A stretch of 36,837 nucleotides of DNA from an uncultured cyanobacterium (GCA_913047395.1 CAJWUF010000008.1:1-36837), one strand, 5' to 3'; positions 1 through 9,665 are shown, numbered from the stretch's first letter. Notes: generated by a model not told the origin, from the sequence alone. Numbers and translations: made by a program.

Positions 1-344
1 ACGACGCCTTTCTCGGCTTTCTGCTGATTTCAGCGGCAGTACCGATCTTGGCACTTGTCACTAACAAGCTATTGGCGCCCCGCAGTCGGACTGGTGAGCG
101 TGAGCTCACTTATGAATCCGGTATGGAGCCAATTGGTGGTGCCTGGATTCAGTTCAATATTCGTTATTACATGTTTGCGCTGGTCTTCGTCATTTTTGAT
201 GTGGAGACTGTTTTCCTATATCCCTGGGCGGTGGCATTTCATCGTTTGGGCTTATTGGCTTTTGTTGAAGCCCTGATTTTCATTGCCATTCTTTTGGTGG
301 CTCTTGCTTACGCCTGGCGAAAAGGCGCCCTCGAGTGGAGTTGA
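1..344 (+). CDS. ndhC: NAD(P)H-quinone oxidoreductase subunit 3 (5' end missing)
   Basis: NdhC is a small membrane subunit of the cyanobacterial NDH-1 complex. That complex sits in the thylakoid and passes electrons to plastoquinone in respiration and cyclic flow. The reading frame is already open at base 3 ([10 protein letters not shown]...), so the true start lies just before the window and only a few residues are missing. The family hallmark stretch YESGMEP at about 115-135 is present, followed by the [18 protein letters not shown] segment and a last hydrophobic helix ending KGALEWS. Two to three membrane helices are visible. The stop is 4 bases before the ndhK start, and ndhJ overlaps ndhK, so the three form the usual cyanobacterial ndhCKJ operon. 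The identity is secure; only the start cannot be seen. Confidence 0.97.
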   Translation, partial: DAFLGFLLISAAVPILALVTNKLLAPRSRTGERELTYESGMEPIGGAWIQFNIRYYMFALVFVIFDVETVFLYPWAVAFHRLGLLAFVEALIFIAILLVALAYAWRKGALEWS

Positions 345-348
345 TTTA

Positions 349-1101
349 ATGACAGTGCCTCCATCTATTGATGCCGTACGTGACATGCGTGCGGCCAGCT
401 GTGGCCCAGTCGGCGCGCCAAAGGTGACTAGTGAACTGAGTGAGAACATCATTCTCACAAGTTTGGATGACCTGCATAACTGGGCTCGATTGAGCAGTCT
501 TTGGCCGTTGCTATATGGGACTGCTTGTTGTTTTATCGAGTTCGCTGCTCTGATTGGATCACGTTTTGATTTTGACCGTTTTGGATTGGTGCCCCGCAGT
601 TCTCCAAGACAGGCTGATCTTCTGATCGTGGCAGGTACGGTGACCATGAAGATGGCTCCTGCCCTGGTAAGGCTTTACGAGCAGATGCCCGAGCCCAAGT
701 ATGTGATTGCTATGGGTGCATGCACCATCACTGGTGGAATGTTTAGTGCTGACTCCACCACCGCTGTGCGTGGTGTAGATAAGCTCATACCCGTAGATCT
801 TTACCTGCCAGGTTGTCCACCACGCCCTGAAGCGATTTTTGATGCGGTGATCAAGCTGCGTAAAAAAGTAGGTGATGAATCGGTTTCGGAGCGCATAAAG
901 ATTGCCCAGACCCATCGCTACTTCACAGTGCCCCATCAAATGAAGTGGGTCGAACCAGTTGTGACCGGTGCCTATCTGAGTGCAGATACCCAGCAGGCTG
1001 CTTTAAAGCCTGGTGCTGGGCTGCCCCTCGCTGGGGAGCTCTTAGCAAGTCAACCAGAAAGTAATTCAGCCATTCTTTCTTCGTCTAATGCAGATTCATG
1101 A
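349..1101 (+). CDS. ndhK: NAD(P)H-quinone oxidoreductase subunit K
   Basis: NdhK is the peripheral-arm subunit that carries the N2-type [4Fe-4S] cluster of NDH-1, next to the quinone site. The cluster cysteines are visible: the pair in GTACCFIEF, the one in MGACTITGG and the one in PGCPPRP. The frame stays open upstream to 283, but that stretch lies inside ndhC. The ATG at 349 gives a 250-residue protein of normal family length beginning MTVPPSIDA, so I chose it. The tail after about residue 210 is poorly conserved and rich in Ala/Ser. The gene follows ndhC by 4 bases, and its stop overlaps the ndhJ start (ATGA), which suggests translational coupling. Confidence 0.98.
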   Translation: MTVPPSIDAVRDMRAASCGPVGAPKVTSELSENIILTSLDDLHNWARLSSLWPLLYGTACCFIEFAALIGSRFDFDRFGLVPRSSPRQADLLIVAGTVTMKMAPALVRLYEQMPEPKYVIAMGACTITGGMFSADSTTAVRGVDKLIPVDLYLPGCPPRPEAIFDAVIKLRKKVGDESVSERIKIAQTHRYFTVPHQMKWVEPVVTGAYLSADTQQAALKPGAGLPLAGELLASQPESNSAILSSSNADS

Positions 1102-1634
1102 GTGAGTCTTTGTCACAGCCACCGGTACCCGTCGGACCTGAGCCTGGTCCTGTGAGTTGTTGGCTAAGCCAGCAGGGCTTTGAACACAAGGTGCTTGATC
1201 TAGATCATCTCGGCATTGAGGTGATTGGCGTTGAGCCGCTGTTCCTCCAAGTGATAGCAGCAGCCCTTAAGGCTCATGGTTTTGACTATCTCCAATGTCA
1301 GGGTGGCTACGACGAAGGTCCTGGTCAGCAGCTTGTTTGCTTTTATCACCTCGTTTCTATGTCTGAACTTTTGGCGACGTCGGTGACAGCGAAGCTCCGT
1401 GAGGTGCGTCTAAAAGTGTTTTTGCCCCGTGAAGGCAGCCCTAGTGTTCCTAGTCTCTACGGCCTGTTTCGAGGTGCTGATTGGCAGGAACGTGAAACCT
1501 TTGACATGTTTGGGATTGTCTTCGATGGGCATCCCCATCCCAAGCGACTGCTGATGCCAGAGGATTGGAAAGGCTGGCCACTTAGGAAGGACTACGTCCA
1601 GCCAGATTTTTATGAGATGCAGGACGCTTACTGA
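1098..1634 (+). CDS. ndhJ: NAD(P)H-quinone oxidoreductase subunit J
   Basis: This is the NdhJ (NuoC-like, 30 kDa) hydrophilic subunit of NDH-1, which packs against NdhK and NdhH. The family signature is near the C-terminus: [16 protein letters not shown], then [22 protein letters not shown]. At 178 residues it has the usual cyanobacterial length. Its ATG overlaps the ndhK stop by 4 bases. Its own last 7 bases overlap the end of the convergent yvcK-like gene, so no terminator fits between the two genes. Confidence 0.98.
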   Translation: MSESLSQPPVPVGPEPGPVSCWLSQQGFEHKVLDLDHLGIEVIGVEPLFLQVIAAALKAHGFDYLQCQGGYDEGPGQQLVCFYHLVSMSELLATSVTAKLREVRLKVFLPREGSPSVPSLYGLFRGADWQERETFDMFGIVFDGHPHPKRLLMPEDWKGWPLRKDYVQPDFYEMQDAY

Positions 1635-3124
1635 GCATTCCGTTTGTAATTCCGATAAAAGCGCATCACTGCAAGGGCAAGGCTGCGGGGGTCATGGCGC
1701 AGTGTTGCTTGGGGCCGTGCCCCCTGTAGTGGAGCCTGCATCACCTCATAGCCCTTCGCTATTAAGACCCTGCTGTCACAGTGCACTGGCTCAGCACCTT
1801 GATCCTGGTAGCGCTTCACTAATGGAGATTGCCCTAGATCGTCCTGGGCTAATACAGCACTGAAAAGTTTTTGACTGATGCCTAGGTTCGCTAGTTGGGC
1901 TTCGATCGCTCTTAGGTGACCGACAACATCCAGGCCATCTGTTTCCCCAGGTTGAGTCATCAAGTTGCAGATGTAGAGCTTTGGTGCTCGGCTGCGTTGT
2001 ATGGCTCCAACTAATTCTGGTACTAACAAATTTGGCAGCAGGGATGTGTAAAGGCTGCCAGGACCGAGAAGGATCAGGTCTGCATTTGAGATGGCTTCTA
2101 GGGCACGAGGCAGGGCTGGTGGTCGTTCTGGTAGGCAGCCAAGTCTGACGATTGGACTGGGTGCCTTGCCGATGGCTGATTCCCCTTCAATGCGTTGGCC
2201 GTTTTCCAGTTCAGCCCAGAGTTGTACATCTGCGTTAGTGGCAGGCACGACCTGACCTTGAACCGCTAGTACTCGGCTAGAAGCCGTGATCGCTGTCTCT
2301 AGATTGCCCGTGATGGCTGATAGTGCTGAGAGGAAAAGATTCCCGAAGCTATGGCCTTCTAGGCCACTACCTGCGGAGAAGCGGTATTGAAAGAGGCGGG
2401 TGAGCAGGGGTTCTTCGGTTGAGAGTGCAGCCAGGCAGTTGCGAATGTCGCCTGGTGGTTGCACACCAAGCTCGCGACGAAGTACGCCACTACTGCCGCC
2501 ATCGTCAGCTACCGTCACAATCGCTGTGATGTTGCTGCTGTAGCGCTTCAGACCGCTGAGCAAAGTCGACAGGCCCGTGCCACCACCGATGGCGACAATA
2601 TTTGGCCCACGGTTGAGTTTGCTCTTGGCCCGAAGGGCGTCAACCAACACAGTGTCTTTGTCAGGCGCTAGCGCTTGTTGGATTGATCCAAAGCTGCGGC
2701 TCTGTCCCCACAGCACGAGGGCGGCTCCAATCACTATCACTAAGGGGCCGGTAATGCTGCTCGGCAGCACAGTTGTGATTGTTCCTAGCAGCCAGGTGAG
2801 AGTCTCGATTATCCAGTAGATGGGCTTTAGGTCAGCCCAAACGGCTGCTCCTAGTAGTGCCAATAGAAGGCCGAGGGCCGAGGTGAGCACCCAGCGTTTA
2901 ACTACCAGTCCAGGTAGAAGCCAACGCATTGCTCTGCGAGAACGGATTATTAGATCCTTTTCGCCGGCAGTTCGTAACCTTTTCATCCGCGCGGGGCGCT
3001 GACGAGACTGGCGCTGACTAGAGCGGCTTTTATTAGAACGGTGTTTAGGCGAGGTCACATGCGCGGGGGTAACCCGGCTGGAAGTCGTCAAGGTAACTGT
3101 ACGAAAGCTTTCCTTCTTGGACAT
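1628..3124 (-). CDS. YvcK/CofD-like family protein (gluconeogenesis factor homologue)
   Basis: This belongs to the UPF0052/YvcK branch of the CofD-like superfamily. Members bind UDP-sugars or other nucleotides and in Bacillus influence growth on gluconeogenic carbon and cell-wall synthesis. The role in cyanobacteria is not established. From the ATG at 3124 the protein has 498 residues. It begins with a basic, Ser/Arg-rich N-terminus of about 65 residues, followed by hydrophobic helices (about 75-135) containing the stretch [16 protein letters not shown]. The CofD-like Rossmann core follows, with [22 protein letters not shown] and PPGDIRNCL motifs and a later [16 protein letters not shown] motif. 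The frame extends to a TTG at 3133, but the ATG is more credible. The membrane-anchored N-terminal extension is typical of the cyanobacterial form. The gene is divergent from the MlaF-like gene, with only 32 bases between starts. Confidence 0.9.
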   Translation of the reverse strand: MSKKESFRTVTLTTSSRVTPAHVTSPKHRSNKSRSSQRQSRQRPARMKRLRTAGEKDLIIRSRRAMRWLLPGLVVKRWVLTSALGLLLALLGAAVWADLKPIYWIIETLTWLLGTITTVLPSSITGPLVIVIGAALVLWGQSRSFGSIQQALAPDKDTVLVDALRAKSKLNRGPNIVAIGGGTGLSTLLSGLKRYSSNITAIVTVADDGGSSGVLRRELGVQPPGDIRNCLAALSTEEPLLTRLFQYRFSAGSGLEGHSFGNLFLSALSAITGNLETAITASSRVLAVQGQVVPATNADVQLWAELENGQRIEGESAIGKAPSPIVRLGCLPERPPALPRALEAISNADLILLGPGSLYTSLLPNLLVPELVGAIQRSRAPKLYICNLMTQPGETDGLDVVGHLRAIEAQLANLGISQKLFSAVLAQDDLGQSPLVKRYQDQGAEPVHCDSRVLIAKGYEVMQAPLQGARPQATLRHDPRSLALAVMRFYRNYKRNAQ

Positions 3125-3156
3125 CCCGGGCAAAATGACTCGGTTCCCTGCTCAGA

Positions 3157-3948
3157 GTGCTTGTGCCACAAGCCACCCCTGTGGTCGAGATGCGTGATCT
3201 CACCATGCAGTGGGGCCAAGGGCCGGTACTAGATACTGTCAATCTGGTCATGCAACCTGGGGAACGCTTGGCCGTCGTGGGCCCCTCTGGTGCTGGAAAA
3301 TCCACGGTTCTGCGATTGCTGGCAGGCCTGGAATTGCCTACTGATGGTGAGCTGCATTTATTTGGTGAGCAGCAGGCTTATTTGCGTCTTGATCAGGAGC
3401 AACCCCCTGATGTGCGGCTAGTTTTTCAGAATCCAGCGCTATTGGCCTCTCTCACAGTCGAGGAAAATGTTGGATTTTTGTTGATGCGGAAGGGTTTGCT
3501 CAATCAGAAAGAGATTCGCGAGCGAGTGAGGGCTTGCCTTGAAGCTGTGGGCCTTTTCGATTTGGCTGATCTATTCCCTGGCCAGCTCAGTGGTGGCATG
3601 CAGAAACGGGTTAGTTTCGCTAGGGCATTGATCGATAATCCGGATCGGGAGCAGGGCTCTATGCCGTTATTGCTTTATGACGAGCCCACTGCTGGCCTTG
3701 ATCCGGTTGCCTGTACTCGCATTGAAGATTTAATTGTTAAGACCACCACCGTGGCTAGAGGCTGTTCGGTAGTAGTTAGCCATGTACGCAGCACGATTGA
3801 ACGTTCATCTGAAAGGGTTGTGATGCTTTATGGAGGCAAGTTTCATTGGTCTGGATCAACTGAGGAGTTTTCCAAGACTGATAATCCTTATGTTGAACAG
3901 TTCCGCACAGGTAGTCTTCGCGGGCCGATGCAACCTGAAGATCATTAA
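3157..3948 (+). CDS. ABC transporter ATPase, MlaF/TGD3-like
   Basis: This is the ATP-binding subunit of an MCE-type lipid transporter, related to bacterial MlaF and plastid TGD3, and probably serves phospholipid traffic across the envelope. The motifs are in order: Walker A GPSGAGKST (about residues 41-50), Q-loop VFQNP, ABC signature LSGGMQKR, Walker B LLLYDEPT followed by AGLDPV, and the switch histidine in VVSHV. It has 263 residues, a usual length. The start is GTG; a second GTG at 3163 and an ATG at 3190 are possible alternatives. The stop overlaps the next ATG by one base (TAATG), so it is coupled to the MlaD-like gene. The permease (MlaE/Ycf63) is not in this window and must lie elsewhere. 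Confidence 0.93.
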   Translation: MLVPQATPVVEMRDLTMQWGQGPVLDTVNLVMQPGERLAVVGPSGAGKSTVLRLLAGLELPTDGELHLFGEQQAYLRLDQEQPPDVRLVFQNPALLASLTVEENVGFLLMRKGLLNQKEIRERVRACLEAVGLFDLADLFPGQLSGGMQKRVSFARALIDNPDREQGSMPLLLYDEPTAGLDPVACTRIEDLIVKTTTVARGCSVVVSHVRSTIERSSERVVMLYGGKFHWSGSTEEFSKTDNPYVEQFRTGSLRGPMQPEDH

Positions 3949-4817
3949 TGTCTATGCGTCGCAGTATTCGTGATGCCATTGTCGGATTCTCCATCATTGG
4001 AGCAGTGGTTGCCTTTTCAGGAGCAATGCTTTGGTTGAGGGGGGTACGTCTTGGCGCCAAGGTTTGGACGGTTAAGGCGAACTTCCCCGACGCCAGTGGC
4101 CTGGCTGAACGCTCTCCTGTGACCTATCGGGGAATTTTGGTAGGCACTGTGGCCAAAATCGATGTGACTTCAGAAGCCGTGCATGCAACCCTTGAGATCA
4201 ATAGGGGCGATTTGAGTCTGCCTAAGCCGGTCATCGCCAAGGTGGCATCGAGCTCATTGTTAGGGGGTGACTCTCAGGTGTTATTGGTGAGTCTTGGCAA
4301 GCCGCTATCTGCGAATGCTCCTTATCCAGGGTCGAATAATTGCCGTGGCAGCAAGGTGTTATGCAAAGGTGAAACGATTGTTGGCAAGCCTTCAGTAAGT
4401 ATCTCCACTGTTACTGAGACACTGGAGCGCATTTTGCAAGAGGCAGAAAAGCAGAAGTTAGTAACCCACTTAGTTGACTCCACCAAGCAGTTCGACCGCA
4501 CCACTGAGGAAGCCTCCAAATTGATTGCTGAAATTAAGGATGAGTTGGCTCGCGTCGAACCAATTATCAACAACCTAAATAATGCAACCGGTCACATTGA
4601 TAATTTTACTGCTGCTTTAGATAATCCTAAAACAGTTAATGACCTTAAACAGACTGTGAGCTCTGTCCGCTCACTTACGGAAAAGATTGATGAGGTTGGT
4701 GGGGATGTGGAAAAACTGACGGCTGACCCTCAGTTCATGAATGCTGTGCGAAACGTCACTATTGGCCTTGGGGAGTTATTTAATGAGCTTTATCCCGCTG
4801 AGACTTTGAAAGAATAG
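3948..4817 (+). CDS. MCE/MlaD-family lipid transport protein (Ycf22-like)
   Basis: This is a substrate-binding MCE protein, homologous to bacterial MlaD, plastid-encoded Ycf22 and plant TGD2. It is anchored by one N-terminal helix (IVGFSIIGAVVAFSGAMLWL, about residues 11-30) with the rest in the periplasm. The MCE domain follows at about residues 40-115, including SGLAERSPVTYRGILVGTV and the hydrophobic SSSLLGGDSQVLL segment. The C-terminal half is a long helical, coiled-coil-like region, as expected for proteins that form a hexameric tunnel. It has 289 residues. It is cotranscribed with the MlaF-like ATPase through a one-base overlap. It converges on the broken nucleoside hydrolase 18 bases later. 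Confidence 0.92.
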   Translation: MSMRRSIRDAIVGFSIIGAVVAFSGAMLWLRGVRLGAKVWTVKANFPDASGLAERSPVTYRGILVGTVAKIDVTSEAVHATLEINRGDLSLPKPVIAKVASSSLLGGDSQVLLVSLGKPLSANAPYPGSNNCRGSKVLCKGETIVGKPSVSISTVTETLERILQEAEKQKLVTHLVDSTKQFDRTTEEASKLIAEIKDELARVEPIINNLNNATGHIDNFTAALDNPKTVNDLKQTVSSVRSLTEKIDEVGGDVEKLTADPQFMNAVRNVTIGLGELFNELYPAETLKE

Positions 4818-4835
4818 AACTGAATTAATTGATGC

Positions 4836-5991
4836 TCATGAACGCTGATTAGATGTTTGTGAGCTGAAAGTTGCAATGAGATCGTTTTGGTAGCGTTCGA
4901 TGTCTGCGTCAAAGATGACGTCCACAGCTTGTCCTGAGCGGCTTCGTTGTGTGCGTCCTGCGTTGTAGGGATTGAAGGATCGCCGTGAATGTCCTTGCCA
5001 GTTGAGGATGTCGAAATCTGATTTCTCTCCGAAGATCACATCGCCGCCTTGTTGGCTAAATGTTCTGTTTGCCTGAACAGTGATTTTGATTGTTTTCTGC
5101 TTGGTAATGATGTCAGGGTTGAGCGCAATTGCTGTTGCTAATGGGTCCCAGTTGTAGTACTCACCGGTCTCTGGTTTGAGGTTCTTCTGCCACCATTGAG
5201 CAATGGTAATGGCTGCTTCTCCGGAGGTTTTTGCTTTGAATCTGTCGAGGAAATCTTCTGTAAGTGGTGCTTTGTTGGTGATGTCAAGTGGGATCAGTTT
5301 GATCGGAATGCCAGATTCAATAACCATCTTGGTTGCAATGGGATCGATCCAGGCGTTGAATTCCGCGAATCTGTTCTTTGCGTCATCGGAGAATCCATGA
5401 ACCCTGAGGTTGCCGGGAACATCCACAGCTCCTGCCATGCAGACAATCTGGGTGATCTGTCGTCCCAGCTCAGGACTCTCATGTAGAACATTTGGCAATG
5501 TTCGTGAATGTGCCAAGGGAGAAGATGGAAATGGGCTGATTCGTCTCTTTGGAGCGGATTAAATATTTTTTGAGCAGACTTTCAGAAGATTGATTGTGTT
5601 CTTGCCAGGTTTCCTGGTACTCAGTGATGGAGACGTTGCTGAGTTTGTCGTTGTTGTATCTCCAGTCGGCTGGATATTGATGAAAGCCATCCAGGCCGTA
5701 TTGACTACCGGTGCCCACGTCCGGCAGCTCTGTCGGTTTTAAACCCGCCAGCCGCAGCAACCGCACGGCGTTGTTTTTGGCAGGACCTACATGGGCTAGT
5801 CCATTGCCCTGGGTCAGGACGGCTTTGATGTTGATCGCATCGGATGTGAGTGACTTGGCTGCCATGTACACAATCGAGATCTGATCATCCACGCCCATAT
5901 CGGTTTCGATGATCCAGTCCATCGCCTGCGTTGCGGGCGGAAAGCCAACCATCAAAAGAGCTGAAAGCGCAACGGCGAATAGATGATGAAT
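4836..5991 (-). pseudogene. Inosine/uridine-preferring nucleoside hydrolase family, frameshifted
   Basis: Two adjacent frames together make one nucleoside hydrolase. The N-terminal part (to about 5479) carries a hydrophobic export-type leader (LFAVALSALLMVGFPPATQA), the calcium/ribose-binding motif ETDMGVDDQ (family form DTDxGxDD) and the motif SLGTFTNIAK, then stops. The other frame resumes at about 5500 with VLHESPELGRQITQIVCMAGAV, exactly what follows LGPLTNIA in the family, and later has NWDPLATAIALNPD, matching the C-terminal Asp motif. Removing one base near 5493 restores a continuous protein of about 385 residues. The start is also unclear: no ATG, GTG or TTG precedes the leader outside chlD, so 5991 (ATT) is only an approximate limit; the next ATG is at 5952 and would cut the leader. 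It lies directly behind chlD. It could be a pseudogene or a sequencing error. Confidence 0.85.
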
Positions 5992-6004
5992 GACGGTCCT
6001 GTGT

Positions 6005-8125
6005 TTATGTGAGGTCTCCGATCGCTTCCTGAGCGATGGCAGCGATTGCCTGATCGCTCGCCTTCGGTAGCTGTACGTATTTGCCGCCGGCGGCTTCTGC
6101 AAGCTCTTTCCCCATGCCACTGCCGATGAATTTACGCTCAGTGTCGATAACCAGCAATTTGATTCCAAGGCTGCGATAGCGGCTTGCTACATCAAGCACT
6201 TCCTGCTTCAGATCCGGTGGTTCTTCTCCTTCAAGTTGTGGCTGACCAAGTGAGGTTCCCAGGGGCACATTGCCGCGTCCATCTGTAATAGCTACAACCA
6301 CAACTTGGCTTAGATCTCCTGTTTTTAATGCGTTAGCACCTACCCGAGCAGCTTGGGAAAGACCATGGGCTAAAGGAGATCCGCCGCCGCAGGGCATAAC
6401 TTCAAGCCTTCTTTTTGCTGCAGTAATTGATTTAGTTGGAGGCAGTAAAACCTCTGCTTGTTCTCCTCTAAATGGGATTAGTGAAACTTCATCTCTATTT
6501 TCATATGCCTCAGTGAGTAAGCGAATGACAGCACCTTTGGCACCCTGCATACGATTTAGAGCCATAGAACCGCTTGCATCTACAAGGAAAATCACTAGTG
6601 ATCCTGCTTTGCGTTGAAGCAACTTGGCTCTTAGATCGCCTTCCTCGACAATCACTGTGCGATCCGGTTGCCTGGCTCGGCGTGCTTTCTGGTACGGGGC
6701 CGCAGCCCTTAATGTCGCATCGACGGCTATACGTCTTACAGGACCACGGGGAATGATGGGCTTTACGTAGCGTCCTCGGTTATCACTGAAAACCGCAGAG
6801 CGGTTACCACTGCTGCCACTTTTTGACTTTGCTGCAGAAAAAAGCAAAAGGTCTGGATCGATTGTCACCGCTTCAGGATCAAGCATGAATTCTTCTGGAA
6901 CTGGAGGCGATGTCTCCTCATCGGGAGTGTCTTCGTCATCATCTTCTTCTTCAGAAGAGTCTTCCTGCGATTGGTCTGGTGGTGGTGGTGCCTGCTGTTG
7001 CTCTGGAGGTGGCGGCTCCATTTGTTCTTCTTGAGGCGGTAGTTGCAATGCACGAGGTGCAATTACTAGCCGAACGGCTACTTGTAGGTCTTCAGCTTCA
7101 ACCTGATCTCGGCCGCTGAGGGCCGCATGAGCTCGTGCCACGCGCACTGCATAAAGCTCAGAGCGGTGTCCTTCTACTCCACCGCGAATGGCTTCATTGA
7201 CCAGGTATTCAATTTGTTCTGGGCTGATTTGCACATCCGGTAGCCATTGGCGGGCTAGCAGTAGTTGAGTTGCCAATGATTCGGTGTCTTGGGCCCATTT
7301 GGCAGCAAAGCTCACACTGCATTGGCCATGGGCTAGGACTGCCTCGGTAATTTCAACGCGTTGCTCGTTGTTGATCAGTTGGTCGGCAGAAAGCGCGATC
7401 GCGAAACGATCTAGCAGGTGATCGCGCACCGCACCTTCTTCGGGGTTGTAAGTGGCAATAAGTAGTGGACGGCAGGGATGGCTGAGGCTGAGACCTTCTC
7501 TCTCCACCCGGTTCTCGCCGGCACCCACTGCAGCCAACATCAGGTTGACAATGCCATCATCAAGCAGATTGAGCTCATCGACATAGAGAACGCCTCGGTG
7601 GGCTTCTGCTAGTAGTCCTGGTTGGAAGATTGGGGTACCGCTGGTTAGGGAGGCCGTGACATCTACGGCGCCAACGAGCCTGTCTTCGGTAATACCGATT
7701 GGTACTTGTATAAATGGTGCAGGGATCACACGGCTCGGTGGTGCTTCACCCTCCCCAATGGAAGATCCGCTCTTGGTTGCCATGAGCTGTTGGGTGGCTT
7801 CATCCCATTCCTCAGGGAGTAGTGGGTCCAGGTTGAGGCCAACAGGGCGATGATTTTGTGAAGTCTGCTGAGCTTCTAGATCGAGCACATCGATGGGCGG
7901 AAGCAGTGCATGCAGCCCCCTAGCCAAGATCGATTTGCCGGTGCCACGACCGCCAGCAATAATTACCCCACCAAGTTCCGGATCAACTGCTGCCAGGAGC
8001 AGTGCCAACTTGAGTGGCCCATGACCAGTTATTGCAGCAAGAGGAAAAGCGCGGGCAGCCATTTCTTTGGCTTCCCTGTCCCTGGAGCTTGTATTTGCAG
8101 TTATGGCCGATCCGCTTGCAACCAT
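6005..8125 (-). CDS. chlD: Magnesium chelatase subunit D
   Basis: ChlD, with ChlI and ChlH, inserts Mg2+ into protoporphyrin IX, the first committed step of chlorophyll synthesis. The N-terminal AAA+ domain shows a Walker A-like GGRGTGKS at about residues 55-62 and [16 protein letters not shown] as a Walker B region. A Pro/Gln-rich then strongly acidic linker follows at about 355-415, typical of ChlD and absent from ChlI. The C-terminal von Willebrand A domain carries the MIDAS motif DASGSM near residue 514, with matching Thr and Asp further on (AITDGRGN). The frame is open to 8269. I chose the ATG at 8125 (706 aa) because the extra residues overlap folK and resemble nothing in the family. 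A start at the later [13 protein letters not shown] is also possible. Confidence 0.97.
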   Translation of the reverse strand: MVASGSAITANTSSRDREAKEMAARAFPLAAITGHGPLKLALLLAAVDPELGGVIIAGGRGTGKSILARGLHALLPPIDVLDLEAQQTSQNHRPVGLNLDPLLPEEWDEATQQLMATKSGSSIGEGEAPPSRVIPAPFIQVPIGITEDRLVGAVDVTASLTSGTPIFQPGLLAEAHRGVLYVDELNLLDDGIVNLMLAAVGAGENRVEREGLSLSHPCRPLLIATYNPEEGAVRDHLLDRFAIALSADQLINNEQRVEITEAVLAHGQCSVSFAAKWAQDTESLATQLLLARQWLPDVQISPEQIEYLVNEAIRGGVEGHRSELYAVRVARAHAALSGRDQVEAEDLQVAVRLVIAPRALQLPPQEEQMEPPPPEQQQAPPPPDQSQEDSSEEEDDDEDTPDEETSPPVPEEFMLDPEAVTIDPDLLLFSAAKSKSGSSGNRSAVFSDNRGRYVKPIIPRGPVRRIAVDATLRAAAPYQKARRARQPDRTVIVEEGDLRAKLLQRKAGSLVIFLVDASGSMALNRMQGAKGAVIRLLTEAYENRDEVSLIPFRGEQAEVLLPPTKSITAAKRRLEVMPCGGGSPLAHGLSQAARVGANALKTGDLSQVVVVAITDGRGNVPLGTSLGQPQLEGEEPPDLKQEVLDVASRYRSLGIKLLVIDTERKFIGSGMGKELAEAAGGKYVQLPKASDQAIAAIAQEAIGDLT

Positions 8126-8142
8126 GGAGTCTCCCCGGCTCG

Positions 8143-8754
8143 ATGACGTACGTGTGCGCCAGTCTCGCTGATCAGCTTGGAGCTTCCACTCCTTACCCAG
8201 CTCATAACACTCTGGCAGTCGCACTCGGCGCCAATTTGCCCAGTGCGTTTGGACCACCCACGGCCACACTGCGGGCGGTGCGGCCAGAACTGGAGAAGGT
8301 CATTCATGTGTGGCTCGCCGCATCGCTTGGAGAGGCTTTAGATGCAAGTCGGGCTGGCTTGCGTTGTCGATGGTCGCCTTTATTTGAGACCGACCCAGTA
8401 GGTGGCCCTACTGAACAGCCTGCCTACATCAATGCGGCACTTGTGGTCGATGGACCACAGCTTGCGGCAATGCAGCCTTGTGAGGCTGCCGCTCTGTTGC
8501 TCTTAGAAAAGCTTTTAGCCTTAGAGAAGCGCTTTGGTCGTGATCGCCAGGAATCTTTGCGGCGCTGGCAACCGCGCACACTTGATCTTGATCTGCTCGC
8601 CTGGGGAGGACTTCATGTACAGCGCGAAGCCCTCACCCTGCCCCATCCGCGTTTGATTGAGCGAAGTTTTGTTGTGGTGCCGCTTGCAGCAGCCTTGAGT
8701 GCTGGGGGTGAGATGACCCGTCGCATACCCCCAGATCTGGATTGGCCTGAGTAG
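8143..8754 (+). CDS. folK: 2-amino-4-hydroxy-6-hydroxymethyldihydropteridine pyrophosphokinase (HPPK)
   Basis: FolK transfers pyrophosphate from ATP to 6-hydroxymethyl-7,8-dihydropterin in folate synthesis. The visible HPPK features are the opening strand [10 protein letters not shown], the region [23 protein letters not shown] (substrate loop then YxN), the lysine/arginine stretch [16 protein letters not shown], the signature [13 protein letters not shown], and [18 protein letters not shown]. The ATG at 8143 gives 203 residues, with about 22 residues before the usual HPPK start, so the true start may be the GTG at 8152 or further in. It is divergent from chlD, with 17 bases between the chosen starts, so the promoters must lie inside the neighbouring coding ends. 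Confidence 0.93.
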   Translation: MTYVCASLADQLGASTPYPAHNTLAVALGANLPSAFGPPTATLRAVRPELEKVIHVWLAASLGEALDASRAGLRCRWSPLFETDPVGGPTEQPAYINAALVVDGPQLAAMQPCEAAALLLLEKLLALEKRFGRDRQESLRRWQPRTLDLDLLAWGGLHVQREALTLPHPRLIERSFVVVPLAAALSAGGEMTRRIPPDLDWPE

Positions 8755-8794
8755 GGCAGAAGCAATTGATGCCTGCCTCTTTTTGAAAAAATGA

Positions 8795-9046
8795 TTATTT
8801 AGGGGCTGAATATTCCTTTGTATCACTTGAGAGAACATTAATCGAATCCCATACGACCATCGCAATGCTACCCATAAATATTGTTGATACTATAATAAGA
8901 ATCATCCTGGCAAACCACTTCCCAGTTTTGCTTCTTGAAGTAAACGTGGGGCCTAAAGCATAAATTCCAGTCGAGCCAAAATTAGGATTAGACCTAGGCA
9001 TGTTCTTTTGCCGCTCATAGAATTCTCTTTCTTGTTGTTCATCCAT
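8795..9046 (-). CDS. Small single-pass membrane protein, unknown function
   Basis: An 83-residue protein of no family I can name. The N-terminus is polar (MDEQQEREFYERQKNMPRSN), followed by a Gly/Ser/Thr stretch. One hydrophobic helix, with the core MILIIVSTIFMGSIAMVVW, spans about residues 48-67, and the tail is short and acidic. It resembles the small conserved hypothetical membrane proteins of marine picocyanobacteria. It has a clean ATG start and its own intergenic flanks, and it converges on folK about 40 bases away. The base composition is more AT-rich than the neighbours. I am fairly confident that it is coding and make no functional claim. Confidence 0.65.
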   Translation of the reverse strand: MDEQQEREFYERQKNMPRSNPNFGSTGIYALGPTFTSRSKTGKWFARMILIIVSTIFMGSIAMVVWDSINVLSSDTKEYSAPK

Positions 9047-9439
9047 TTAGTTAAACTTTAAAATCATAAGCATACAATTTAGCACTTGAGCTCAATAGAA
9101 GCTTGATATAATCTGATGTTTACATGGGCAGCTATTGTGTCTTTTTAGATTCCGTGACAATAAATTAGTTGCAAAGTTGCAAGGGAATTTCTTGAAATTT
9201 AACTTTCATAGGTACGCATTGCTAGTAATAGGTTTACGAAATCACTTGTTGTTGCAAAGATAGTCATCAAGAACTTGATTGAACGCCATGAACTCCCGCT
9301 TTGACCGAAGGTTTGAGATCTCAATGCCAAAATAATATAAATGTATCTATCGTAATCGCCTTGCTGAAATAAGCGATTAACCCTATGGCATCGCCTTGGC
9401 TTCACATTAATCTGGCTGTAGTCCATCCTCAATTGGATC
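9047..9439. other. AT-rich intergenic region, 393 bases
   Basis: I see no convincing gene here. A minus-strand open frame runs through 9199-9528, but its upstream half is the antisense of the small plus-strand ORF at 9440, and it has no recognisable composition or motif. Visible items are a TATAAT hexamer at 9107-9112 with a poor -35 match, a short perfect palindrome at 9266-9279 (ATCAAG, two bases, CTTGAT), and a duplicated TTGCAA near 9170. The region probably carries promoters for the two divergent small genes on either side, but none is strong enough to call. Confidence 0.5.
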
Positions 9440-9550
9440 ATGGCTGACCTTACTCTCCCAACTGTTCTTATCATTGCTGCTTTAGTCGCAGCATTCCCGC
9501 TTGCTTTTGGCGGTTTCCTTGCGGTCAAGCGTCGAGCATTAACTAGTTAA
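9440..9550 (+). CDS. Predicted 36-residue membrane peptide
   Basis: A short ORF starts ATG at 9440 (MADLTLPTVLIIAALVAAFP...) and ends TAA at 9550. Almost the whole middle is one hydrophobic helix (residues 8-29), followed by a basic KRR end. This size and layout match the small one-helix subunits of photosystems, cytochrome b6f and NDH-1. It does not match any such subunit I know (PsaI/J/M, PsbI/J/K/L/M/N/T/X/Y, PetG/L/M/N), so I leave it unnamed. No strong ribosome-binding site is visible. The antisense frame on the other strand is polar and basic and less protein-like. The call rests on composition and a clean start and stop only. Confidence 0.5.
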   Translation: MADLTLPTVLIIAALVAAFPLAFGGFLAVKRRALTS

Positions 9551-9598
9551 CACATCACCTTGCACATTCAAGCAAGTACTTTGGCGCCACGGCTTTTT

Positions 9599-9620
9599 GT
9601 ACCTAGCTGTCGCTAGGTGC
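9599..9620 (+). promoter_or_regulatory. Stem-loop between two small membrane-protein ORFs
   Basis: ACCTAGC (9601-9607) pairs perfectly with GCTAGGT (9612-9618) around a 4-base loop. One more G-C pair and a U-G pair extend it to nine. No T-run follows, so it is not a classical terminator. An alternative helix, AGCAAGTAC (9571-9579) with GTGCTTGCT (9617-9625), shares bases with it, so the two cannot form together. It may act as a terminator or processing site after the 36-aa ORF, or as a leader element for the 51-aa ORF. Confidence 0.4.
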
Positions 9621-9665
9621 TTGCTATTCCCATAAAATAAATACCTACAGGATTTTTATTCAAAA

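Noticed and set aside
6860-7060. Long Pro/Gln run followed by an acidic run in ChlD
   Set aside because: This low-complexity linker is a normal ChlD feature joining the AAA+ and VWA domains, not an insertion.
9199-9528. Minus-strand 109-codon open frame
   Set aside because: Its first half is the antisense of the 36-aa ORF and its residue pattern is basic and featureless. The plus-strand reading is more protein-like.
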